Positions 32,958-41,836 of a stretch of DNA of 64,000 bases are shown here, one piece after another. Position numbers and translations under genes: made by a program. Numbering within the stretch: the first letter of the stretch is position 1; every line of letters begins with the position of its first letter. The notes below the pieces were generated by a model. The model saw only the letters and a list, made by a program, of their open reading frames with translations, had not been told where the DNA came from and ran no database searches. The DNA comes from G963662905 sp963676725 (GTDB taxonomy: Bacteria > Bacteroidota > Bacteroidia > Bacteroidales > WRLA01), in contig OY781463.1 of NCBI GenBank assembly GCA_963676725.1, positions 1,364,001 to 1,428,000 of the forward strand, in the 5' to 3' direction.

Positions 32958-33308
32958 ATGGAAGATTTTGACAAGAGAGATACGAGGGAAGAAGTATTCT
33001 CAAAATCAGTGAGAGCAGGGAAGCGAACATATTTTTTCGATGTTAAGACAACACGTAACAATGATTATTACCTGACCATTACTGAGAGTAAGCGCAAATT
33101 TAACAGCGATAACGGCAATTTTTTTTATGAAAAACACAAAGTCTTTCTATATAAAGAAGATTTTGAAAAATTCAGGGATGGTTTCGAAGAAGCAGTAAGT
33201 CATATTCAGACTTTACTTGCTGAGAACAAACAAGAGGAAACGGACCCATTAGAAGATGTCGGTCATATCGATGTTGAATTTGATGATTTGGGTGATGATA
33301 TGAACTAA
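32958..33308 (+). CDS. PUR-alpha-like DNA/RNA-binding protein (DUF3276)
   Basis: 116 residues. Residues 10-85 show the PUR repeat pattern: EVFSKSVRAGKRTYFFDVK, NDYYLTITESKR and FEKHKVFLYKEDFEKF-like strands. The C-terminal 25 residues are strongly acidic. Bacterial PUR-alpha-like proteins bind single-stranded nucleic acid and are common in Bacteroidota and spirochaetes; the cellular role is not settled. It has its own promoter, and an ideal terminator (33328-33354) follows, so it is a monocistronic gene. Confidence 0.9.
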   Translation: MEDFDKRDTREEVFSKSVRAGKRTYFFDVKTTRNNDYYLTITESKRKFNSDNGNFFYEKHKVFLYKEDFEKFRDGFEEAVSHIQTLLAENKQEETDPLEDVGHIDVEFDDLGDDMN

Positions 33309-33327
33309 ATATTGTTTTTTCCAGATC

Positions 33328-33354
33328 AAAAAAGCTGCTTCGTGCAGCTTTTTT
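33328..33354 (+). terminator. Factor-independent terminator after the PUR-alpha gene
   Basis: AAAAAAGCTGC pairs with GCAGCTTTTTT around the loop TTCGT. The right arm runs into the T tract. It also rules out the long upstream frame of parA as coding sequence. Confidence 0.85.
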
Positions 33355-33446
33355 TGTTTTGGGGTCATTTGCTTATATTTCAATGTTTTGGACACAGTTT
33401 AATGATATTTTTATCAACATCTCACGAATGGCAAAACCAAAAAGTG

Positions 33447-33454
33447 TATTTTTG
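33447..33454 (+). promoter_or_regulatory. -7 box (TATTTTTG) of parA
   Basis: Exact TAnnTTTG match 22 bases before ATG 33477, downstream of the terminator. Confidence 0.55.
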
Positions 33455-33476
33455 TCATTCAACCATAAAAACATCC

Positions 33477-34259
33477 ATGGGAAAAATTATTGCTATTGCG
33501 AATCAAAAAGGGGGCGTGGGAAAAACTACCAGCGCAATTAACCTGGCAGCTGCACTCGCTGTCCTTGAGTATAAATGTTTGATCATAGATGCTGATCCAC
33601 AGGCTAATGCTACTTCCGGAGTTGGTGTAAACCCACGAGATGTTCAGTCCAGTATTTATGAATGCATTATCGATGATGCGGATCCCCAAGAGGCAATTTT
33701 AGAAACAACTACACCAAATTTGTTTTTACTTCCTGCTCATATCGACCTTGTTGGTGCAGAAATCGAAATGATTGAAATCAATAATCGCGAAAAAATGATG
33801 CGTAAAGTCCTTGATAAAATCAAAGATGAATACGATTTTTTAATTATTGATTGTTCTCCTTCCTTGGGCCTGATTACCGTAAACAGCCTCACTGCGGCAG
33901 ATTCTGTAATTGTTCCCGTACAATGCGAGTATTTTGCGCTTGAAGGCTTGGGTAAATTGCTGAATACCATTAAAATTGTTCAATCTCGTCTCAATCCGGA
34001 ACTGGACATTGAAGGGATACTGCTGACCATGTACGATAGTCGCCTTAGGCTTGCAAAACAAGTTGTTGATGAGGTGAAAACACATTTTCAACAAATGGTT
34101 TTTGATACCATTATCTCCCGTAATACTCGTTTGGGTGAAGCTCCAAGCTTTGGGGAAACCATTATTATGCACGACGCAACAAGTTCAGGTGCTGTTAATT
34201 ACCTTAATCTTGCGAAAGAGATCCTTCATAATAATGGGATGATTCATAAAGAAGTATAA
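33477..34259 (+). CDS. parA: Chromosome partitioning ATPase ParA/Soj
   Basis: 260 residues from MGKIIAIANQKGGVGKTT, which holds the deviant Walker A. Further motifs: LIIDADPQANATSG (Walker A'), FLIIDCSPSLGLITVN (Walker B), VPVQCEYFALEGL and RNTRLGEAPSFG. ParA forms ATP-dependent dimers on the nucleoid and moves ParB-parS complexes. The longest frame begins at 33312, but that runs through a terminator and a -7 box, so the conserved start at 33477 was chosen. parB follows after 68 bases. No perfect palindromic parS was noticed by eye. Confidence 0.96.
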   Translation: MGKIIAIANQKGGVGKTTSAINLAAALAVLEYKCLIIDADPQANATSGVGVNPRDVQSSIYECIIDDADPQEAILETTTPNLFLLPAHIDLVGAEIEMIEINNREKMMRKVLDKIKDEYDFLIIDCSPSLGLITVNSLTAADSVIVPVQCEYFALEGLGKLLNTIKIVQSRLNPELDIEGILLTMYDSRLRLAKQVVDEVKTHFQQMVFDTIISRNTRLGEAPSFGETIIMHDATSSGAVNYLNLAKEILHNNGMIHKEV

Positions 34260-34327
34260 TAATTGCCGGGCTACACTGTTACTAAATTATTGGTGACTTC
34301 TAGTGTAAACAGGAAAAAATATAGAGC

Positions 34328-35242
34328 ATGAAATCAAAAAAAGGTGCATTGGGTCGTGGATTGGGAGCTATTCTCGAAAGCCCTGAAACGGATATAACTT
34401 CCAGGGATATTTCCGGAAAATTCGTTGTTGGTGCTATCGCTGAGATAGAAATTAGTAAAATAGAAACAAACCCATTCCAACCACGTACCGAATTTGACGA
34501 ATCAGCATTAAAAGAGCTGGCAGAATCTATTGATAAACAAGGTATCATACAGCCTGTTACCGTTCGGAAAGCAGGCTTCGATAAATATCAGCTTATTTCC
34601 GGTGAACGACGATTTCGTGCATCAAAATCACTGGGGCTCGAAAAAATTCCAGCATATATTCGTATAGCCGATGATGAGCAGATGCTCGAAATGGCCTTAA
34701 TCGAAAATATTCACCGTGAAGACCTTAATGCCATTGAAGTAGGGCTTTCCTATCAGCGCCTTATAGAAGATTGCAATATGACAATGCAGCAAGTCAGTGA
34801 AAAAGTGGGGCAGAATCGCACTACCATCACAAATTATATCCGCTTGCTTAAATTGCCTCCTGAAATTCAGGTTGCTGTACGCGATAATCAGATCAGTATG
34901 GGGCATGCACGGAATATCGTTGCTCTGGAAGATGTGGAAGATCAACTGCAGTTGCTTCGTGAGATTATTGAAAAAGATCTTTCTGTGCGCGCTACAGAGC
35001 AAATGCTCAAAGAAATGAAGGAGCTGCAAAAGCCTGCAAATCCGGTTCGTAATCAAAAAAAGAGAGCTCAATTGCCCGAAAGATACCTTGGAATACGAGA
35101 TAATCTGTCGAGCCAATTGGCAACAGATGTGGATATGAGCCGCAACAAAAGAGGAAAAGGCCAGATTGTTATTAAGTTTTCTTCTGATCAGGAACTCGAA
35201 CGGATTTTAAGCCTGATTAAGGCTGCTACACCAGATGAATAG
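34328..35242 (+). CDS. parB: Chromosome partitioning protein ParB
   Basis: 304 residues. Starts KGALGRGLGAIL, the usual ParB N-terminal patch that contacts ParA. Then NPFQPRTEFDESALKELAESI, ISGERRFRASKSLG (the CTP-binding GERRxRA box), LIENIHREDLNAIE and a helix-turn-helix near VSEKVGQNRTTITNYIRLLKLP. The C-terminal part is the dimerisation domain, ending with GQIVIKFSSDQELERIL. ParB loads on parS and slides as a CTP-gated clamp. Length is normal. It belongs to the parA-parB-DUF5683-dapB run. Confidence 0.96.
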   Translation: MKSKKGALGRGLGAILESPETDITSRDISGKFVVGAIAEIEISKIETNPFQPRTEFDESALKELAESIDKQGIIQPVTVRKAGFDKYQLISGERRFRASKSLGLEKIPAYIRIADDEQMLEMALIENIHREDLNAIEVGLSYQRLIEDCNMTMQQVSEKVGQNRTTITNYIRLLKLPPEIQVAVRDNQISMGHARNIVALEDVEDQLQLLREIIEKDLSVRATEQMLKEMKELQKPANPVRNQKKRAQLPERYLGIRDNLSSQLATDVDMSRNKRGKGQIVIKFSSDQELERILSLIKAATPDE

Positions 35243-35249
35243 TTTGTAA

Positions 35250-35885
35250 ATGAGTTTCTTCGGTGCTTTAAAAGGTTTTTTTCGGTATCTATCAGCTTTG
35301 CTGTTTTTTTCGCTTATTATTTTTGCTCTTCATCTCCCTGCAAATGCGCAGGATGCAGATTCTTTGAATATCGATAAAAACACTCATTTCCCTGATTCAA
35401 TAGAATTGAAACCTCATTCGGCGCATAAAGCAACTTTATATTCGATGATGCTACCGGGATTGGGGCAAGCATACAATAAAAAATATTGGAAAGTACCTGT
35501 TGTTTGGGCTGGTTTTGGTACGCTTGGATATTTTATTATCACAAATAATTCTGAATACAGATCATATCGCGATGCTTATATTTATGTGAGTACCGGTGAT
35601 GAAGGCGATCCTCCTAATGATCTGGTAAACAGATATACAGAAGATCAATTATTGGCTCAAAAAGACTATTACCAGCGTAATTTGGAGCTTTCCTATATTT
35701 TTACGGCACTCTGGTATATCATTAATATTGTGGATGCTGCCGTAGATGCCCATCTATATGATTTCAATGTGGATGATAACCTGAGCCTTCAATTAATGAC
35801 GCCACAAATGCCTGTAAATACGGATTTTATACCCGCGAGGCAAGTCTTGCCAAGTGCCGGCATATCGCTCAAACTAAAATTTTAA
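35250..35885 (+). CDS. DUF5683 family membrane/envelope protein
   Basis: 211 residues. An N-terminal hydrophobic segment ends near LPANAQDADS, consistent with a signal peptide. The core has ATLYSMMLPGLGQAYNKKYWKVPVVWAGFGTLGYFI, the DUF5683 signature, and two further hydrophobic stretches around 145-165. No enzymatic residues stand out and the role is unknown. The gene sits 7 bases after parB and 4 bases before dapB, an order I know from many Bacteroidota genomes; the conserved position suggests an envelope or growth-linked job. Confidence 0.85.
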   Translation: MSFFGALKGFFRYLSALLFFSLIIFALHLPANAQDADSLNIDKNTHFPDSIELKPHSAHKATLYSMMLPGLGQAYNKKYWKVPVVWAGFGTLGYFIITNNSEYRSYRDAYIYVSTGDEGDPPNDLVNRYTEDQLLAQKDYYQRNLELSYIFTALWYIINIVDAAVDAHLYDFNVDDNLSLQLMTPQMPVNTDFIPARQVLPSAGISLKLKF

Positions 35886-35889
35886 ATCT

Positions 35890-36606
35890 ATGAAAATTGC
35901 AATATCTGGCTATGGCCGAATGGGAAAATCTGTTGAGCAAATTGCCCTAAATAGGGGACATCAAATTTCCTGTGTCATTGATAAAGCAGAAGACTGGAAG
36001 CTTAAAGAGAAGCTGCTTAGGAGTGCAGATATTATTATTGATTTTAGCTTGCCCGATGTTGTGGTCGATAATATTTTGAAGGCTTTTTCCCTGGGAATTC
36101 CTATTGTAACAGGAACAACTGCTTGGGATAATCATCGCGATCAGGTTATTGCTGCATGTCAGAAACAAAATGCCTGCCTGTTTTATGCCAGTAATTTTAG
36201 CATTGGCATGAATATTTTTATGGCCGCTAATTCTTATCTGGCTCAAATGATGGATGCTTATGAGAATTATGAAGTCTCCATCGAGGAAACCCATCATATA
36301 CATAAAAAGGATGCTCCAAGTGGTACGGCTATAAGTTTGGCTGAAGGGATAATAAGTCAACTTTCCCGAAAGGAATCGTGGGTTTGTAATAAAGAAAATA
36401 GCTGCAAAGAGCTGAGGATTAATGCCCATCGCTTCGATGAAGTGCCCGGGACGCATGAAATTTCTTATACCGGCGCTGAGGACGAACTTTTATTTGTTCA
36501 TCGTGCAAAAAATAGGAATGGTTTTGCAAAAGGGGCAGTAGTTGCCGCAGAGTGGGTGCAGGGCAAAAAGGGTGTGTTCACAATGACTGATCTGATAAAA
36601 GTGTGA
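35890..36606 (+). CDS. dapB: 4-hydroxy-tetrahydrodipicolinate reductase
   Basis: 238 residues. KIAISGYGRMGKSVE is the dinucleotide-binding loop, IDFSLPD and TGTTAWDNH follow, and the substrate motif is HHIHKKDAPSGTA, with ASNFSIGMNIF between. The enzyme reduces the dihydrodipicolinate precursor with NAD(P)H in lysine and meso-diaminopimelate synthesis, so it feeds peptidoglycan. E. coli DapB is about 273 residues; the shorter form is common in this phylum. It is last of the parAB run; the YkgJ-like gene converges 8 bases later. Confidence 0.96.
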   Translation: MKIAISGYGRMGKSVEQIALNRGHQISCVIDKAEDWKLKEKLLRSADIIIDFSLPDVVVDNILKAFSLGIPIVTGTTAWDNHRDQVIAACQKQNACLFYASNFSIGMNIFMAANSYLAQMMDAYENYEVSIEETHHIHKKDAPSGTAISLAEGIISQLSRKESWVCNKENSCKELRINAHRFDEVPGTHEISYTGAEDELLFVHRAKNRNGFAKGAVVAAEWVQGKKGVFTMTDLIKV

Positions 36607-36614
36607 TTCGGGTT

Positions 36615-36869
36615 TTATTTAGCTGTTTCGTTTTCTAATCGGCTAAGAATTTCCAAAGCTTCTTCCCGATTATTGCCACAAACAATGGGTTCTGCTTTAA
36701 AATTTTTGCACACATCCGGTTGATCCGCTTGCCTGTATATGGCGCAGGAAAAATCTTTTCTTAGATGAATGCATGCTACGCCCGCTGCCTTCCCATTGGG
36801 CATTCCGGGAATTGGTGAACTAATCGATGGAGCAATGCAACAAGCTCCGCAATATTTCCTGCATTTCAT
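36615..36869 (-). CDS. YkgJ-like cysteine-cluster protein
   Basis: 84 residues with eight Cys: CRKYCGACC at the start, then CIHL, CAIY, CKNF and VCG. The PGMPNGKAAGV segment between the clusters is typical of the YkgJ/Fe-S-like family, presumed to bind zinc or an iron-sulfur cluster. The function is unknown. Family members are often about 100-130 residues, so this is a compact form. It is followed by the LytT-type regulator gene only on paper: 25 bases separate the regulator stop from this ATG on the same strand. Confidence 0.8.
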   Translation of the reverse strand: MKCRKYCGACCIAPSISSPIPGMPNGKAAGVACIHLRKDFSCAIYRQADQPDVCKNFKAEPIVCGNNREEALEILSRLENETAK

Positions 36870-36894
36870 ACACTGAAGTTTTATTCATATAGGT

Positions 36895-37656
36895 TTAGGC
36901 ATCCAGCCATTCCCTGAAAAATTTAACTTTTTCTCTGCTGACAATCAGTTCGTTTTCGGGTTCATGTGCAACTTTTATCCGCAATCTGCTGCCACTAAAC
37001 ACTATAATATCTTTGATGGCATCGATATGGATAATGTATTTCCTGCTGATTCGGAAAAAAAGCTTTGGATCGAGAAGTTTATCCAATTGGTCTAGGCTAT
37101 AGTCCAAATCATAGTTCCTTCCTGCCGTGGTGGATAAATAGGTAGATTTTTGTTCCGCATGAAAATAGGCAATATCCTCATTGCGAATGCTTAATAGATG
37201 TTCGCCAACACGCACACTAAAACGTGTCTTATAGGATTGCCCAATATCCGCCAATAATTGTTCAATCATTTTTTTTGTGGGTTGCAGGTCTTTTATTGGC
37301 TGATAGATGCGTTTGTATTTGTCAATTGCGGCTTTTAGTTCAATAAAATGTACCGGCTTCAATAAATAGTCAATGCTGTTGAGCTTGAAGGCTTTAATCG
37401 CATATTCATCAAATGCCGTTGTGAAAATCACCGGGCATTGAATATTTGCTTGTTCAAAGGCTTCAAAGCTTAGTCCATCAGCAAGTTGAATGTCAAAAAA
37501 TGCCAAATCCGGTGAAGGATTGCTTTCAAACCAACCAACGATTGAGCGAATGCTATCCAAAGGGCCATAAATATGCGCATCTGATTGTATTTCCAGCAGC
37601 ATGCTTTTTAGGTGTTGCGCGGAGAATTGCTCGTCTTCGACTATTAAAATATTCAT
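36895..37656 (-). CDS. LytTR family response regulator
   Basis: 253 residues. The receiver (1-120) has ILIVEDEQ, LAFFDIQLADG (phospho-acceptor Asp near 55), FTTAFDEYAIKAF and YLLKPVHF, all intact. The LytTR DNA-binding domain follows from about 150 (VRVGEHLLSIRNEDIAYFHAEQKSTYL, FFRISRKYIIHIDAI). It is encoded 3 bases after the histidine kinase stop, so the two form a standard pair. Targets are unknown; the secreted TPR-like and TonB receptor genes upstream on the same strand are candidates. Confidence 0.93.
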   Translation of the reverse strand: MNILIVEDEQFSAQHLKSMLLEIQSDAHIYGPLDSIRSIVGWFESNPSPDLAFFDIQLADGLSFEAFEQANIQCPVIFTTAFDEYAIKAFKLNSIDYLLKPVHFIELKAAIDKYKRIYQPIKDLQPTKKMIEQLLADIGQSYKTRFSVRVGEHLLSIRNEDIAYFHAEQKSTYLSTTAGRNYDLDYSLDQLDKLLDPKLFFRISRKYIIHIDAIKDIIVFSGSRLRIKVAHEPENELIVSREKVKFFREWLDA

Positions 37657-37659
37657 AAT

Positions 37660-38694
37660 CTATGGTTTAGCATTTTTTGGTAGTAGAGGGAGGCGCACTA
37701 GAAAATAAGCATTTGTTTGTTCAATAACGACATCTTTGCCGGAGAGGTGTTTCATCCGTTCGTTTAAATTACTTAATCCTGTGCCCGTACCTCGCGGTGA
37801 TTGTTTTTTGATATTGCATTTATTGCTGACAATCAGGCTGTCTTTATCAATACTGATGCTGATGTGCAAGGGGTTCTCTAAAGAAATAATATTATGTTTT
37901 ATCGCATTTTCAATCAATAATTGCACCGACATTGGCGGAACGATAAATTGCTCCGTATTGCTTGTATTGTTCTCGATGAGGAGTTTGTTTCCAAAACGCA
38001 TTTTTTCCAGATAAAGATAGGTGTCCACAAATTCCATTTCTTTATTGAGAGGAATAAGTTCTTTCTGATCAAGTACATAGCGGTACACCCGCGATAGATG
38101 CTGCGTGAAATCGGATGCTTTCTTCGGGTCGATATGAATCAGTGAATCAAGAGTACTGAAACAGTTAAACAAGAAATGAGGGTTTAGCTGGTTTCTTAAT
38201 GCCTGATATCGCGCGGCAATTACTTGTTTTTCTATCTCCGATTTTTCAATGAGTGCAATTTTCCAATACCTAAAGTAAGTGAGCGTAAAAAAGATACTGG
38301 TAATGGCCAATGCTACGAGATACTCAACGAGCATGGTAAGTTTATAGTCGCTAAAAAATGTGTCCCAATTGCTGTTTTTATCGAAAAGATTCCAAAATGC
38401 ATTCACGACAATCACACATAGAGCTGAATAGATGATCATTGTAAACCATGCCAAGCGAAATGTAAAGCCGGGCTTATGGTTCCAGGGGCTATATTTGCTG
38501 ATGATATATCCGATAAATTCATTGCCTTTCCAGAGCGTGCCTCCAATCAATAGCGAATAAAGCACATAATGTGTTGCATTGTTCCAAAAGTATTCGCCAC
38601 TCGAAAATGAAGCCGTAATAACAAATCCAATAATAACAACGATAAGCAGGTCTCGTAGATGCCGAATCAGTTTGTTTTTTTTGAAAAAATCCAT
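37660..38694 (-). CDS. LytS/YehU-type membrane sensor histidine kinase
   Basis: 344 residues from MDFFKKNKLIRHL. Four membrane helices fill about 10-150, with no large periplasmic domain. The His_kinase domain has QLNPHFLFNCFSTLDSL (phospho-His), then the ATPase N-box PPMSVQLLIENAIKHN and the G-box GTGTGLSNLNERM. The cognate regulator is the LytTR protein 3 bases downstream. The start was set at 38694; the frame extends 17 codons upstream without family similarity. A near-match TATCTTTA lies upstream. Confidence 0.92.
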   Translation of the reverse strand: MDFFKKNKLIRHLRDLLIVVIIGFVITASFSSGEYFWNNATHYVLYSLLIGGTLWKGNEFIGYIISKYSPWNHKPGFTFRLAWFTMIIYSALCVIVVNAFWNLFDKNSNWDTFFSDYKLTMLVEYLVALAITSIFFTLTYFRYWKIALIEKSEIEKQVIAARYQALRNQLNPHFLFNCFSTLDSLIHIDPKKASDFTQHLSRVYRYVLDQKELIPLNKEMEFVDTYLYLEKMRFGNKLLIENNTSNTEQFIVPPMSVQLLIENAIKHNIISLENPLHISISIDKDSLIVSNKCNIKKQSPRGTGTGLSNLNERMKHLSGKDVVIEQTNAYFLVRLPLLPKNAKP

Positions 38695-38796
38695 CGAATA
38701 GGTTTTAAAGGTTAAAGATAAAAATAATGGAGTACTTCCGGGCAAGCGGACAGGAAGAAAATTCCGACATCATTATGAGCGGCCGGAAAATACATC

Positions 38797-39444
38797 TTAC
38801 TCTTTGTCTGCCTTTTTGCAGATTTCCAGTTGTTCCTGATTCATTTCTTCTCCCCAATCCGGAGCAAATGGATTGTCTGAATGGAAATTTTTGAATTTCG
38901 CAGCAGCTTCTTCATAAACAGGAAGAGCTTTTTTTGCGCCTCCACCAAAGAATTTGGGCGTATAAAAAATATTTTGTGCGAGTAGAAAATAAGCCCTGGG
39001 ATTCTCAGGATTCAGGTTCTTTGCTTTTTCGAGCTGGCTTGCAGCTTTTTGTGACATAAATGCTCCACGACTCCCATCTGCGCCAATGCGTGCCTGATAG
39101 AGGTAGCCTTTAATTGCGACAACTTCCGATTCTGTTGGCGCAATTTCAAGGGCTTGGTCAATAAAAATATCAGCTTTGTCGAGTAGATTGTCTTTATTTT
39201 TCTTTCCATCAACCATATAGCTGGCATTCAATAGGTTTAGTGCAGCCCAATAAGCGGGCTCCCATTTATTAGTTTCAACATTTGCAATGCGCTCAAAATT
39301 GGCAGATGCTTGTATCAAATCTTCAGGGCCTTGCGCCTGACCCATTTCTTGCATGGCTTTGCCCATTGCTTGCATATAATTTGCTTGTGCATGTACATTT
39401 GCAAAAGAAAAGATGAAAACTGCAATAATTATCATGTTTTTCAT
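38797..39444 (-). CDS. Secreted TPR-like protein
   Basis: 215 residues from MKNMIIIAVFIFSFANVHAQ, a clear signal peptide. The rest is helical with TPR-like repeats (WEPAYWAALNLLNASYM, LDKADIFIDQALEIAPTESE, LEKAKNLNPENPRAYFLLAQN). It is probably a periplasmic adaptor. It lies 52 bases after the TonB receptor gene on the same strand and upstream of the LytS-type kinase gene, so the four genes may act together. The upstream in-frame ATG at 39483 would give a poor signal peptide. No specific family name. Confidence 0.75.
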   Translation of the reverse strand: MKNMIIIAVFIFSFANVHAQANYMQAMGKAMQEMGQAQGPEDLIQASANFERIANVETNKWEPAYWAALNLLNASYMVDGKKNKDNLLDKADIFIDQALEIAPTESEVVAIKGYLYQARIGADGSRGAFMSQKAASQLEKAKNLNPENPRAYFLLAQNIFYTPKFFGGGAKKALPVYEEAAAKFKNFHSDNPFAPDWGEEMNQEQLEICKKADKE

Positions 39445-39496
39445 AATATTGATTTTAAAGGGTTTAAGTTTATTATATTTCATTTGTTGTTCTCTA

Positions 39497-41647
39497 TTAA
39501 TTGATGTTCATAAATAATCCAACAACTAAAAAATGTTTCAGTCCGTCGGTGACAGGATATTCCCCAAATTCTCCATCAGGGGAAGGAAGCGAATAATAGC
39601 GATATCCATAAATATGGTCTGCAGCAGTTACATTACTTAATGATATATAAAGGATGGTGAAATTGCCAAAGACATCCATTAAATGACTGCAATTGATGCT
39701 TAGGTCGTGATAATTTTTGGTTTTTTGGTTCATAAATCCTTCAATATTAGGGTTTTCATAGGGACGTCCGGAAGTAAAAGTATAGCTGGCCCCAATTTGA
39801 GTATTGATGCTGTTGAACCAATATTTTGCAACAATGGATAGTTGGTGGTTGGCTACAAAGGAAGGCTGTACTTCTGAGGGGTAATTTCTGTAATCGCGTT
39901 TGGTGTCGATATAGGAGTAAGAAACCCAGAAATCGAGCCAGTCGATGGTTTTCCAATCGCGGTAAAAAATATCGATTCCACGAGCATAGCCTTTTCCTTC
40001 ATTGGAGTAGTATTCCGGTTCATAATTCTGGTTTTTTAGATCGAATTTTGTAAGATTGTTGTAATTTTTCCAATAGGTTTCTAGTCTGAAGATTCGGTCA
40101 TTGTGCTGATATTGATAGTTTAAAATATAATGCTGTGCCTCCTCGAAGTTTAAAGAGTTATTAAATGCAAGGTATTGCGATTGAGGTGATTGATAAAAAT
40201 GACCGTATGCTGCTGATATCTGGCTGTGCGCTCCTGTTTGGAAAGCTGCAGATAATCGGGGTGCCAGATTAAAATGCTTTTGTAGACTGGAGTACTCGCC
40301 ACGAAATCCTGTTCGCAATGCGAGTTTCCCGCTAAAGTTCCATTCCCCTTCTGCATAAAGCGCCGGATTATGATCTTGATAAGATGCTCCTAAAAAAGTT
40401 GTATCTGCCGTAGCCCTGAATTTTCGGCTATAATCAGAGTAGCTGTATATGCCTCCAAAATTAATGGTCATGCCGTTATAAGGGATGTATTTATATCCGT
40501 TTTTTGCTTGAAAACCACTGCTTTCTACTATTGCTTCTGCTTCCCCCGTTCGTACTTTATCCCTATTCCATGATGCTGAAACACCGCCATAATACATCCA
40601 GTTTTTATTCAGCGTATTTTTTATTACCGAATTGGCATATAGATTATCATTCACAAGATCGTAGGGCAATTCACCTTCGGCTGCTTCCAGATTAGGATAA
40701 TAAACTCCGGTATGATCATGGGAATACGTTGCCATGCTTTTCCACATACCATTTTCGGAAAACATTTTTCTTCCACTGATTGTGCCTCCATAAACCTCAG
40801 GCTCGTGTGTATATTCGTCTTTTGGCTTCGCAAGTGCAAAATACGGCTTTAGGTTTGTATAATCCAGGCTTGCGCTGATGGCGGAGCGTTCCCATTTTTG
40901 TGTATGGCCGAGGCTTGCCCCTACATTAAGCAATCCGATCGAGGTAAAAGATTCAGCTGGCATATCTACCGTATTGAGTATGAGTGCGGAAGAAAGGGCT
41001 TGGCCAAATTCTGCCGAAAAACCACCGGTGCTAAAGAGTGTTCCTGTGAATAATTGAGGACTAAAACGACCACGAGCAGGAATGTCGGGAGTTGTGCTGT
41101 AGTAGGGCTGTTGCACAAGCATCCCATCAATAAATGTGCTGCTTTCGTAATGATCGCCGCCACGAACAAAAAGTCGACCGTCTTCACCAACGGTTTGCGC
41201 TCCCGGCAGAGTTTTTAAAGCACCATAAATATCCCCTTCTGCTGTGGGTGTTGTTAGAATATCGAGGGGTTTTAATACGACACCCCGTTTTTCATCGCTT
41301 GCTTCAAAAGCTCCGGCAGCAATGACAACTTCGCTGAGTTCGTTTTGAACCGCTTTCAATATAATCTCAAAATATTTATCTCCCTGAATATCAATCGGGA
41401 TTTGCTGTTCGATAAAACCAATATAGCTGACGATCAGGATCTGTTCACCCCTGACTAGGGTTTTTAGGGTAAAATTTCCATCCGTATTGCTGCTCACACC
41501 ATCGTATGTTCCTTTTATATAAATATTTGCTCCCGGCATCCCGGAACCTGAGTTGTCCTTAATAATTCCGCTTATTGTTGATTCTTGTGCCATTGCATGG
41601 CTGAAAATCATCAGTGCTAAAATGAGGAAAGTGTATAATGTTTTCAT
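39497..41647 (-). CDS. TonB-dependent outer membrane receptor
   Basis: 716 residues. The signal peptide ends AMAQ. Next is a carboxypeptidase-regulatory-like domain (STISGIIKDNSGSGMPGANIY), then a plug (LKTLPGAQTVGEDGRLFVRGG) and a beta-barrel ending at VVGLFMNIN. The pattern is that of TonB-driven uptake of chelates or oligomers. At 716 residues it is smaller than SusC proteins, and no SusD gene is present, so an iron/cofactor type substrate is more likely than a glycan. The secreted TPR-like gene follows at 52 bases. Confidence 0.9.
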   Translation of the reverse strand: MKTLYTFLILALMIFSHAMAQESTISGIIKDNSGSGMPGANIYIKGTYDGVSSNTDGNFTLKTLVRGEQILIVSYIGFIEQQIPIDIQGDKYFEIILKAVQNELSEVVIAAGAFEASDEKRGVVLKPLDILTTPTAEGDIYGALKTLPGAQTVGEDGRLFVRGGDHYESSTFIDGMLVQQPYYSTTPDIPARGRFSPQLFTGTLFSTGGFSAEFGQALSSALILNTVDMPAESFTSIGLLNVGASLGHTQKWERSAISASLDYTNLKPYFALAKPKDEYTHEPEVYGGTISGRKMFSENGMWKSMATYSHDHTGVYYPNLEAAEGELPYDLVNDNLYANSVIKNTLNKNWMYYGGVSASWNRDKVRTGEAEAIVESSGFQAKNGYKYIPYNGMTINFGGIYSYSDYSRKFRATADTTFLGASYQDHNPALYAEGEWNFSGKLALRTGFRGEYSSLQKHFNLAPRLSAAFQTGAHSQISAAYGHFYQSPQSQYLAFNNSLNFEEAQHYILNYQYQHNDRIFRLETYWKNYNNLTKFDLKNQNYEPEYYSNEGKGYARGIDIFYRDWKTIDWLDFWVSYSYIDTKRDYRNYPSEVQPSFVANHQLSIVAKYWFNSINTQIGASYTFTSGRPYENPNIEGFMNQKTKNYHDLSINCSHLMDVFGNFTILYISLSNVTAADHIYGYRYYSLPSPDGEFGEYPVTDGLKHFLVVGLFMNIN

Positions 41648-41836
41648 GATGCCCGTTTATTTTATTGATGATGCAAAAATGCAACAGACTTAATGGCAAA
41701 AAAAATAATATCGGACGAACTGTTTCATTCAATGGTTCAACTGTACATAATACTGATAAACGGAATTTAAAGTCTGTTGGTTTTACTTCCATGACGATTT
41801 TTTTTGTTATTTTTACTCAAACAAAAATATCTTCTT

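Noticed and set aside
33312..33476. 55-codon N-terminal extension of parA
   Set aside because: It spans an ideal terminator and a -7 box, and the conserved ParA start is at 33477.
33477..35242. parS site near parAB
   Set aside because: No near-perfect palindrome of the known parS type was found by eye in or around the genes.
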